Source of the DNA: Lentisphaerota bacterium
GTDB taxonomy: Bacteria > Verrucomicrobiota > Lentisphaeria > Victivallales > SZUA-371
DNA length: 37,419 nt
Assembly (NCBI GenBank): GCA_003246475.1
Contig: QKAL01000269.1
Coordinates: 1-37,419, forward strand
Direction: 5' to 3'
The notes under the pieces are model-generated. The model saw only the letters and a program-made list of their open reading frames with translations, made no database searches and was not told the origin of the DNA. Of the stretch, positions 15,820-23,186 are shown piece by piece. Each line of letters starts with the position of its first letter. Positions within the stretch are counted from its first letter, which is position 1. The translations under genes and the position numbers were made by a program.

Positions 15820-18663
15820 TTATTTTTTGGTTGAAGATACTGGTTTAAGGACGAACATACTAGCGCTGAAAGCCGGTACTTTCACGGAAAATTTCAGCTT
15901 ACCGCCGGAACCAACTGAAACGTTGCCCAGGTTTTCCGGTTTAAGCTCGCTATCTTTGTTGATCCGGTCGACCACGGGGATATTCTTCTCGCATATGGCC
16001 TGAGTCAGTTTTTTCTGAGTCGCCAGATAACAGGAGTTGGCCTTCGTCGCGGAAAGTTCATACCGGGTAACATCGTACGTGGTTCCCTCGGGCAGGGAAT
16101 TGAGAAGGATGTTTACCACAGTCTGATACTTCTGCGATGGATCAACGTCGAAACTGTAACACAGCAGTTTGATCGTATCACCGTCTTTTACCGCCATGGT
16201 AAAGATCGGTTCGCAATCGGCCTGGACGCTGAGTTCTTTGCCGCCGTTCATCCACGAAAGCATCTGAAAAATCCTCGTCACCGGCTTGAAGATGCCGTGG
16301 AAAGTAATCATCGTCGGTTCGCCGAGAAATTCCGGGGTATTGCTCTGCATCCGGCTCTTTTTGAACCCTGTAGCGTTACGTACCGGAGCAAAATAGAACG
16401 GTGAAGCATAGAAGAACGCCATATGTTCTACGCCCAACCGATGTGAAAAGTTTGCCATATGCAGGGTTGCAACTGCCTGGACATGATTGTCATAATTCGG
16501 TTCTGGCGGATTTTTCGGGGTAACTTCGCGATAAATAGCGGCAAACTCGGTATTGTACAACTCCAGTTTTCTTCCGGTCTTCTTCTCAAAATATTCGCGA
16601 TAACGCAGGTAGCGGAAAATCTGTTCCTCAGACGACCGCCAGCTCAGGTCATTGACCGAACCGCCGAGGTAACCGTGATAGCTGATGGCATCGAGTTTGG
16701 TACCGATTTTGCCGGTGGCGAAGTTCTTGCCTTCGGCACAGTGTTTTAGCATCGGCATAACGAAATTCTCCGGCGGCCCACTCGGCCCGGCGATGAAGAT
16801 CTCCGGTAAAGCGCGCTGGCATCCGGCAATCGTATAATCCTGCATCTCCAGAAAATCTTCCAGTACCCGATTTCTGCCGGGGCTGCCATGGAAAGTCGGT
16901 TCGGTACCTGGCTCGTTGCCGGTCTCGAAAATCCAGGTTTTAACCTCTTCCGCCCCGTAGGTGTCGACCAGGAACTTTATAAAACGGTAGTTGAACTCTT
17001 CCCACAATTTCATGTCATGGGGTTTGTATTTCACGTTATTTTCGATTGCCAGGCATCCGGGAACCGGTTCCAGACCGAAGATAGGTTTGGTTCCGCCTTT
17101 GAGAACCGAGCCGTCCAGATAATACTTGATGGAGGAGAAATCGGTAATCATCTTGCCGTCTTTAATTCGGCATACCGGCGGAAAACTCTTATTGCCGTTG
17201 TTGGGATTGACACGGGTGCCGCCAAAATTCACGCCTTCCTCGCCGTTGTCCCAGCCGAACTTGGTTTTGCCATCCACCTTCAAATGCTCGCAAAGTGAGT
17301 TGCCGTCAAAGCCGTTGTGGACCCGGACATAGTTCACACCCAGCTTACGCCGCATCTTGAACCATCGGCTGTCACCTTCGAGATGCGGTCCGGCCGTGCC
17401 GATGCTGTAAGAGTAGACCCGGTCTGCACAATGGTGGTCATAGGCATCCAGCGGACTGCGGAATACTCTGCCGGTATCTTTGGCGGTATCAATCGTCACA
17501 TTCACCACATTCACATTTTTCTTTCGAGCCGGCATCGGCAGCAACGTCGTTTCAACCATCATCTGCAGATCGTCGAAATATAGCGTGCCTTTGCCGCCGG
17601 GATTAATACCAAACACCCATTGGGCGTAAAGTGTATCCTTGGTCTGCGGCAACTCGATCTTCTTCTCATATGTCTTCCACTCCTGGTCGCCGGAGATATC
17701 AGCCACATCGATTGACTTGAGCAACTTGTGATCGGCATCGAGAAGATCGACCCGAACAAAACCGCCTTTCCCGCTCACACCTTTTGATTTCACGCTGATT
17801 CGCGCAATGGCCTCATTACCATAGACCATGCCGATAACAGACCGTACCGAACAGGGAGCCATAACTTTCAACGATGCCCCGCGGTTGCTCGCCGTCTCGG
17901 TCGTGGCCCGCGCCAGCTTACCGAAATCCTCGCGCTTGCCGGCGGTATCAGACAGCTCATAGCCAAACGGCGTAATGTCACCGTTGTAGATGATCTCACA
18001 GGAGGGGTTTTCGATGGCGTTCACCAGCATCGAACTCTTTTTCTCCGGCAGTTTTTCCTTCCAGATGCGAATATCGTCAAACCAGACGGTGGATTTACCT
18101 TCGCCTTTGACCTTGATGCCGGGACGCAGCCACACCGTAGTGTCTTTGGGAATCCAGGAGAACTCCTCATAAAACCAATCCGTATTGCCTTCCTTGTAGA
18201 TAAGGTAGGCATACATATCATACCAGTTGCCGTTGATCGTACCGTCGTCGCGCAGCTGCTCCAGACCAAAACCGCAGCCGTAAGCCCCGGATTTGATGAA
18301 TTGAAAATCCTTGATCTTGCCCCATGCCGACATATGATAACGGTAGCCGGGTTCAACTTTAATCTTCAGTGAAGATTTCATGTCGGTTCCGAAAACAACC
18401 TTCAAAGACTGCCGACCGGAATGCTTGGTTACGGTATCACGGGAGACATCGCCCCACTCCGCCGTCCATACCGTTGAATTGGCCTGTTCGAAATCGGCGT
18501 CATGTCCCTTCAAGAGATTATCGACCCGGGCGTTCGGGCTCTTCTTGATGCCCAGTTCTTCCGCCCGCAGAATAGTTGAAAACAGCAGAAATAAAACGGA
18601 TAAAAACCCCAGCAATTGCCGAGAAACACCAGCTTTTGATATCATATTGAAATTCGTCGCCAT
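15820..18663 (-). CDS. Secreted GH39-like glycoside hydrolase A with N-terminal binding domains
   Basis: A protein of 947 residues. A signal peptide covers about residues 12-34. Two beta-sandwich domains of carbohydrate-binding type follow: about 45-205 (HSGRQSLKVVFG, VEPGYRYHMSAWGK, WFDDIRIW) and 210-375 (ending LYFDDLQMMV). The catalytic TIM barrel spans about 385-800. In clan GH-A order, the likely acid/base is Glu584 in ETGNEPGTEP and the likely nucleophile is Glu706 in ELYNTEFAAIY. This resembles GH39 beta-xylosidases and related families. A C-terminal beta domain ends the protein. It is closely related to the enzyme at 23187-25991. AAAGGG lies 6 bases before the ATG. It is the first gene after the AraC gene and has the shared operator at its promoter. 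The substrate is unknown. Confidence 0.85.
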   Translation of the reverse strand: MATNFNMISKAGVSRQLLGFLSVLFLLFSTILRAEELGIKKSPNARVDNLLKGHDADFEQANSTVWTAEWGDVSRDTVTKHSGRQSLKVVFGTDMKSSLKIKVEPGYRYHMSAWGKIKDFQFIKSGAYGCGFGLEQLRDDGTINGNWYDMYAYLIYKEGNTDWFYEEFSWIPKDTTVWLRPGIKVKGEGKSTVWFDDIRIWKEKLPEKKSSMLVNAIENPSCEIIYNGDITPFGYELSDTAGKREDFGKLARATTETASNRGASLKVMAPCSVRSVIGMVYGNEAIARISVKSKGVSGKGGFVRVDLLDADHKLLKSIDVADISGDQEWKTYEKKIELPQTKDTLYAQWVFGINPGGKGTLYFDDLQMMVETTLLPMPARKKNVNVVNVTIDTAKDTGRVFRSPLDAYDHHCADRVYSYSIGTAGPHLEGDSRWFKMRRKLGVNYVRVHNGFDGNSLCEHLKVDGKTKFGWDNGEEGVNFGGTRVNPNNGNKSFPPVCRIKDGKMITDFSSIKYYLDGSVLKGGTKPIFGLEPVPGCLAIENNVKYKPHDMKLWEEFNYRFIKFLVDTYGAEEVKTWIFETGNEPGTEPTFHGSPGRNRVLEDFLEMQDYTIAGCQRALPEIFIAGPSGPPENFVMPMLKHCAEGKNFATGKIGTKLDAISYHGYLGGSVNDLSWRSSEEQIFRYLRYREYFEKKTGRKLELYNTEFAAIYREVTPKNPPEPNYDNHVQAVATLHMANFSHRLGVEHMAFFYASPFYFAPVRNATGFKKSRMQSNTPEFLGEPTMITFHGIFKPVTRIFQMLSWMNGGKELSVQADCEPIFTMAVKDGDTIKLLCYSFDVDPSQKYQTVVNILLNSLPEGTTYDVTRYELSATKANSCYLATQKKLTQAICEKNIPVVDRINKDSELKPENLGNVSVGSGGKLKFSVKVPAFSASMFVLKPVSSTKK

Positions 18664-18698
18664 ATTCGCCCTTTCGTCTATAATGTTTTACTGCTAAT

Positions 18699-18754
18699 AT
18701 TATAAACGAAAGAAATAGAATAAAAAATTAACCGAATCGACGTTTTTGTGCACT
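18699..18754 (-). promoter_or_regulatory. AraC-type operator and promoter of the GH39A unit
   Basis: On the minus strand a 27-bp element AGTGCACAAAAA-N9-GGTTAA (18754 to 18728) is followed after exactly 23 bases by TATAAT (18704-18699), extended to TATAATAT. There is no good -35 box. The same arrangement recurs at 22152-22207, 26758-26813 and 34632-34687. It lies just downstream of an AraC gene. Confidence 0.75.
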
Positions 18755-18781
18755 TACGGAAATATTTAACGCCTGAATAAC

Positions 18782-19579
18782 TCAGGGGATGACGCTTCCT
18801 TTACGGAATTTCGCCGGACTGATGTAGCGGAACTTGGTAAAGGCGCGGGTAAAATAATAGCGGTCGCAGAAGCCGGTGTTCTCCGCGATCTCGTCAATGC
18901 TCTGGTCCGAATGCAACAACAACGCCGCTGCCTGACGCAACCGCTCTTCCAGAATATATTGCTGCGGAGTCAAACCGAAAGCAGCGTTGAAACGCCGCAC
19001 GAAGATCGTACTGCTGACGCCAAGCCTTTTAGCCATATCGGCATTTTTATGCTCCAGTTTAAGGTTTTTCCGTATGTCGCGGCGAATATCGAGCAGGCGC
19101 GGATCGATCAGATGTTCATCAACCAGATACTCGTCGGGGATTTTTTCCAGTGCCGCAGCGCACAAGGCCATCGCACTCATCGGCATAGAATAACTGTTTT
19201 CGTTCTCCGGCAAACGCGCGATCAGTTGTTCCGCCAATATCGAAAATACCGGGCTTTCGGGGAAATCGAATATTGCGTCGCTGCAGTTGCAATAGCTGTC
19301 GCTGACCAGAAAATGCATGACGATTTTGTCCAGCACAACATCATTCTTGCGGCAGGAAAACGGTGTCTCCGGAGCAATCAAATAGACATGACCGGGCTCC
19401 AGGGCAATTTCCCGCCCCTGCCAGGTGATATATCCGCTACGGGAAAGAGGATAATAGAGCCGCCAGAACGGCATCTGCAGCCGATCGGCGGAAAAATCCC
19501 AAACCTGACTCAGAGAACGCCCGCAGACCATTATCTCAAGTCGCGTATATGCGATTTGTCCTGTACATTTATCCGGCAT
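18782..19579 (-). CDS. AraC-family regulator 1 of the duplicated set
   Basis: A protein of 265 residues, paralogous to those at 22245-23039 and 26830-27630. The sensor domain starts IAYTRLEIMVCGRS and has MPFWRLYYPLS, PGHVYLIAPETPFSCR, LDKIVMHF, and a conserved YCNC (about residue 105). The C-terminal 100 residues carry two helix-turn-helix motifs, AKRLGVSSTIFVRRFNAAFG and SIDEIAENTGFCDRYYFTRAF, followed by the typical SPAKFRKG end. I chose the ATG at 19579 because its MPDKCTGQIAYTRLEI lines up with the paralogues; a GTG at 19639 would run through the upstream terminator hairpin. It probably activates the GH39A unit directly downstream in response to a sugar. Confidence 0.9.
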   Translation of the reverse strand: MPDKCTGQIAYTRLEIMVCGRSLSQVWDFSADRLQMPFWRLYYPLSRSGYITWQGREIALEPGHVYLIAPETPFSCRKNDVVLDKIVMHFLVSDSYCNCSDAIFDFPESPVFSILAEQLIARLPENENSYSMPMSAMALCAAALEKIPDEYLVDEHLIDPRLLDIRRDIRKNLKLEHKNADMAKRLGVSSTIFVRRFNAAFGLTPQQYILEERLRQAAALLLHSDQSIDEIAENTGFCDRYYFTRAFTKFRYISPAKFRKGSVIP

Positions 19580-19614
19580 ATCCACCCGATCGTATGGCTG
19601 TTTGAGAAAATGAT

Positions 19615-19641
19615 AAGTGACGGCATCTAACGCCGTCACTT
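19615..19641 (-). terminator. Intrinsic terminator after the GH5 gene
   Basis: A perfect 10-bp stem, AAGTGACGGC (19615-19624) with GCCGTCACTT (19632-19641), and a 7-base loop. On the minus strand it is followed by ATCATTTTCTC, so the T-tract is imperfect. It lies between the GH5 stop codon and the next AraC gene. Confidence 0.65.
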
Positions 19642-19683
19642 ACACTCTCAAATACAATAATATAAAAGTCGGCAATTACAAAT

Positions 19684-21408
19684 TTATTTGGCGGCGACCT
19701 CGGATTTCCTGACAGAATCCAACACCTGACGAACGGAATTCCAGAGTGTCGTAGCTATTGCCGTCATATTTTTACAACCGGAAATGTCCACATATTCTGC
19801 GTCATGCTCACGAGCCGTCGCAGCAATCAGCGCGCCTTGAGGAACTTTCCCGCCCAGACAGAATATCCGGGAATGCGGATAGAGCTGCCGCAGGTCGGAC
19901 AACAGTTTACCATAAGGTTTGCCGAAACTGCCGGGATTGACCTCTCCTTTAAAATCGTCACCAATATTTACGATGATGATGTCGGCAATGTCGGGAATGG
20001 GATGGCGCAATCCGCTCAATTTTTCCGGTGTAATCAGCGAAGTATAGGCAATTTCCGGTTTCGATCCGTTATAGCCGACCAGTTGCCGCTGCAAAATACT
20101 TCCATAATTCCCGGCGCTCTTCCGAACACCGCCATTATCCTGCAAATTGTCCTCAACCACGAATACCTTCCGTATCTTTGCGGGCGAAAATGACTTCTGC
20201 TGTTCCAGATTGCGCGACATGAATTTCAGAACCTCGGCGCCGCGTTTGGACAGACCGCTTTTAATTGTCGTAGTCTCCGGCGAATGATTGATCGAGGCAT
20301 ATGCCTGATAGCGTACACCGTTCCTGGTCATACCCTCATTGACGATACTCTGAAACAGTTCCTGCTTACCGTTTTTAGTCTTGTAAACGTCGGCGAGATC
20401 ATTACATTCAATATTCCAGATCTCAGCCTCCTTCATGCCATGCATGTTCCAGTCCCAGCCAAAATCCTCAAATATCTCCATTACCTCACGAAGATATTTA
20501 TCGCCGTTCGGAGCATAACGGGCCACGCCAAATTCACCCACATGCAGACGTACACCGTATTTTTTCTGAAACTCCCGGGCCTGATATAGCTCGGCAATGA
20601 TCCGTTTCTTGTCCCACATGCCACCGGCTCCGTCATTGAATTTGCCGGGCCACGACCGGATTTCATCACCAGAATACCCCTGATGAGTGTAAAGAAACGG
20701 CTGCCACATGTGAAGCGTATAGATTACGTTATCACACGGATCCTTTATCGGCGGAAAATTGCTGAACCCGTACCAGAGCTGTCCGGGACCGCTCGCCACC
20801 AGGATCGGATGAGACTTGTCGATCTTCCGGATCTCATCGGTCAGTTTCTGCGCCCATTGAGGCCATACTTTCGGCCCCTGCGGAAAATCCGCCCAGTTCA
20901 GCGGTTCGTTGAACAATTCCAGCCAGATATCCTGTTCCGGATATTGCGCGGTGATTGCCGCAATCCTTTTCCAGACCTTTTCCATGTCGTCATAATTACT
21001 CTTCTGTTTCCACCACCAGTCGCTGTAGTAGTTTCTTTCCTCGGTCTCGTTGTTGAATTTTTTCGCCGGAGGATTGGGCGAATCGGTGGGCGGCAGATGA
21101 AGATCCACTATCACCGGCAAATCCAGTTTACGGCAGTTCTCCAGCATTTCCGGCAGCGAAGCAAGCAAGCGTTCCATCGCCTCTGCACTGGTACCAACTT
21201 TATACTCCCATTTCTTCCATCCCGGGCACATCATATAGCGCACCTGGTTGGCATGCCATTTCTCCTTGACCTCCTTGAGTTGTTCGAAGTCATAGAAACA
21301 GACTGTGAAACCACGGTAACGCGCCTTCTTCGCCTCGGCAAAGGCAGGTATAGTTATTATTACCGCCAGCAAAAAGAGACAAGCGGTCCGAGTAATCTTT
21401 CCCATCAT
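19684..21408 (-). CDS. Secreted GH5-family glycosidase with a degenerate SGNH-like C-terminal domain
   Basis: A 574-residue protein with a signal peptide (about residues 8-25). Residues of about 28-370 are a GH5-type barrel: IVDLHLPP, WLELFNEPLNW with acid/base Glu168, YTLHMWQPF, and RLHVGEFGV with nucleophile Glu292, as in cellulases and mannanases. Residues of about 413-565 look like an SGNH-hydrolase fold (KVFVVEDN, then ADIIIVNIGDDF, then SRIFCLGG), comparable to the esterase domain fused to GH5 in some clostridial enzymes. However, no GDS motif is seen, the GTND block reads GDDF, and no D-x-x-H is present near the end, so the domain may be a binding module. GAGGA precedes two adjacent ATGs (21408, 21405). 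It follows the pseudopilin gene by 64 bases. Confidence 0.85.
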   Translation of the reverse strand: MMGKITRTACLFLLAVIITIPAFAEAKKARYRGFTVCFYDFEQLKEVKEKWHANQVRYMMCPGWKKWEYKVGTSAEAMERLLASLPEMLENCRKLDLPVIVDLHLPPTDSPNPPAKKFNNETEERNYYSDWWWKQKSNYDDMEKVWKRIAAITAQYPEQDIWLELFNEPLNWADFPQGPKVWPQWAQKLTDEIRKIDKSHPILVASGPGQLWYGFSNFPPIKDPCDNVIYTLHMWQPFLYTHQGYSGDEIRSWPGKFNDGAGGMWDKKRIIAELYQAREFQKKYGVRLHVGEFGVARYAPNGDKYLREVMEIFEDFGWDWNMHGMKEAEIWNIECNDLADVYKTKNGKQELFQSIVNEGMTRNGVRYQAYASINHSPETTTIKSGLSKRGAEVLKFMSRNLEQQKSFSPAKIRKVFVVEDNLQDNGGVRKSAGNYGSILQRQLVGYNGSKPEIAYTSLITPEKLSGLRHPIPDIADIIIVNIGDDFKGEVNPGSFGKPYGKLLSDLRQLYPHSRIFCLGGKVPQGALIAATAREHDAEYVDISGCKNMTAIATTLWNSVRQVLDSVRKSEVAAK

Positions 21409-21472
21409 AATATTCCTCGTAGATGTTAGATCAGCATTATTTTACGATTTTCTGAAACTGGCTCGACAGGCT

Positions 21473-22090
21473 TTACTTGCCCCGCCAGTTGGTGTAGTCA
21501 GAGGGCGGAACCGTCGGCGCAACATGCCCGTCATGAAACAATACGTTTTTACTGAATGAATGTCCGCGATACATGAATATGGCCGTATCCATGATTACCG
21601 CGCCGCTGGCCCAGACATAATACCCGGTCATGCTGGCATACCAGCAGGAGACGTCCGGCTGGAGGCATTCGTTCAAATTGTACGTCATCGTCGGCCGGGT
21701 CAGTTTGGCAACCTTCAATTGCCGCAGAAAACTCTGGTGCACATCAGTACCGGTTGAATTATAGTCGGCAGTCACCGCAGTGTTCATGCCGTAGGAGGTG
21801 ATGTCCGCATTACCAAGATGACTTGGACAACGCAGATGCTTGTTCCCTCTCCCGGTATAGGCCAGAACGCCGCGTTCATACGTCTGCCAGTCGTAACCGG
21901 AGGCATTGTAACCGTCATAATCGTTCTGATAGAGAGTAAAACCATTACCCAGCGTCTTCAGGGTATTGACACAGGAAATTGCCTTCGCCTTGTTTCGTGC
22001 GGAATTCAGCGCCGGCAGCAGCATCGCAGCCAGAATAGCGATAATCGCTATTACCACCAGGAGCTCTATGAGTGTGAATTTTTTACACAT
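21473..22090 (-). CDS. Pseudopilin-like protein (GH5 unit)
   Basis: A 205-residue protein beginning [20 protein letters not shown], the prepilin methylation segment, with Lys instead of Gly before the processed Phe. [25 protein letters not shown] follows, as in the other two copies. The rest is a globular domain rich in Tyr and Trp, with [15 protein letters not shown] near the end corresponding to the H-x9-DG motif of DUF1559-type proteins. GGAAGG lies 6 bases before the ATG. It is the first gene of the unit driven by the operator-promoter at 22152-22207 and is followed by GH5. Pairing with a glycosidase suggests a role in export, surface display or substrate binding of that enzyme; none of these is shown by sequence. 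Confidence 0.87.
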   Translation of the reverse strand: MCKKFTLIELLVVIAIIAILAAMLLPALNSARNKAKAISCVNTLKTLGNGFTLYQNDYDGYNASGYDWQTYERGVLAYTGRGNKHLRCPSHLGNADITSYGMNTAVTADYNSTGTDVHQSFLRQLKVAKLTRPTMTYNLNECLQPDVSCWYASMTGYYVWASGAVIMDTAIFMYRGHSFSKNVLFHDGHVAPTVPPSDYTNWRGK

Positions 22091-22151
22091 TTTTGCCTTC
22101 CTTTTTTATGTTTTCTTCCATCGCGACAGACCTGTTCAAGTACTTGAGAAT

Positions 22152-22207
22152 ATTATAATCTATCACAACGAACAAAAAAATGGACAAAATTGCAAATTCT
22201 GTGTAGT
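22152..22207 (-). promoter_or_regulatory. AraC-type operator and promoter of the pseudopilin-GH5 unit
   Basis: On the minus strand the 27-bp element reads ACTACACAGAAT-N9-TGTCCA (22207 to 22181). It is followed after exactly 23 bases by TATAAT (22157-22152), extended to TATAATAT. It matches the 18728-18754 copy at 15 of 27 positions, the most diverged of the four, but the geometry is identical. Confidence 0.65.
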
Positions 22208-22244
22208 TTGCCCGGTTCAATGCAGCAAAAGTTCCAGCTCAAGA

Positions 22245-23039
22245 CTACCAGGTCTGGCCGCGCCGGAATTTGGCGGGACTGATATAGCGGAACTTACGGA
22301 AGACGCGGGTAAAGTAATACCGGTCACAAAAACCGGTCCTCTCCGCTATCTCATCGATACTGAGGCGGGAATGCAACAGCAACGACGCCGCCGTCTTGAT
22401 CCGCTCTTCAATGATAAAGTGCTGCGGAGCAACGCCAAACGCCGCGGTAAAACGCCGGACAAATACGCTGACATTGACTCCGGCCATTTTTGCAAGGTCG
22501 GAATTCGTATACTCCTCACAAGGAGCTCGCTGGATCATCCGGCGGATCTCCAGTAAATTAGGATCAATAATCTCCAGCGGGACAAACAATTCGGAAGGCA
22601 TACGGGAAACCGCCGCCGAACAAAAAGCCATTGAACTCATTACCGAATCGATACTGCGGACATTGATATCAATAGCACGCCCCAGATGGTCGCCCAGGCC
22701 GGCAAGAACCGGATCCGCCGGAAATACGAATATCCGGTTACGACAGTTACAATATTCCTCCTCCAGAGAGAAATGGATCACCAGCTTGTCCAACACTCCG
22801 TCTCCCTTGTGACTGGAAAACGGCGTTTCAGGAGCGATAACATAGACATTGCCGGGTTTAAGCGGAATCTCCCGCCCCTGATATACCATAATACCGTTAT
22901 TGGATTGTGGATAGTAGATGCGCCAGAACGGCATCCTCAGCATTTCCTCTGGATAATCCCAGAAATCCACCTGCGCCCGGCCGGAGACGATTATCTCCAG
23001 ACGGGTATATCCGATCTTAATGGTATCATGTTCCGGCAT
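22245..23039 (-). CDS. AraC-family regulator 2 of the duplicated set
   Basis: A protein of 264 residues, paralogous to the other two. The sensor domain shows IGYTRLEIIVSGRA, MPFWRIYYPQS, PGNVYVIAPETPFSSH, LDKLVIHF and YCNC. The C-terminal domain has AKMAGVNVSVFVRRFTAAFG and SIDEIAERTGFCDRYYFTRVF. Its first helix-turn-helix is the most diverged of the set, and the operator downstream of it is also the most diverged, which suggests a matched regulator-site pair. Start ATG at 23039 (MPEHDTIKIGYTRLEI) is chosen by alignment with the paralogues, with GGGTGA upstream; a GTG at 23051 is possible. It probably controls the pseudopilin-GH5 unit. Confidence 0.9.
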   Translation of the reverse strand: MPEHDTIKIGYTRLEIIVSGRAQVDFWDYPEEMLRMPFWRIYYPQSNNGIMVYQGREIPLKPGNVYVIAPETPFSSHKGDGVLDKLVIHFSLEEEYCNCRNRIFVFPADPVLAGLGDHLGRAIDINVRSIDSVMSSMAFCSAAVSRMPSELFVPLEIIDPNLLEIRRMIQRAPCEEYTNSDLAKMAGVNVSVFVRRFTAAFGVAPQHFIIEERIKTAASLLLHSRLSIDEIAERTGFCDRYYFTRVFRKFRYISPAKFRRGQTW

Positions 23040-23079
23040 GTGTGATTTCACCCATAAATTTTTCTATGATGTGAACATA

Positions 23080-23107
23080 ACAATAGTTTTTCCACTGGAT
23101 ATTGCAA
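23080..23107 (-). promoter_or_regulatory. Promoter of AraC regulator 2
   Basis: On the minus strand TTGCAA (23102-23107), a 16-base spacer and TATTGT (23080-23085). It lies directly after the terminator of the GH39B unit and about 40 bases before the ATG. Confidence 0.45.
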
Positions 23108-23117
23108 ACCGAAACTT

Positions 23118-23155
23118 AAAAAAAACGGGAACGATGCCTTAAGACATCGTTCCCG
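23118..23155 (-). terminator. Rho-independent terminator of the pseudopilin-GH39B unit
   Basis: A perfect 11-bp stem (23126-23136 with 23145-23155, arms CGGGAACGATG and CATCGTTCCCG) with an 8-base loop, followed on the minus strand by eight T residues (23118-23125). This is a textbook intrinsic terminator 32 bases after the GH39-like B stop codon. Confidence 0.9.
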
Positions 23156-23186
23156 GCAATTCAAACAGCCGGAACAACAATCGGTC

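Noticed and set aside
19580-19639. N-terminal extension of AraC regulator 1 from a GTG at 19639
   Set aside because: It would run through the terminator hairpin and is absent from both paralogues, which start at the position of the ATG at 19579.
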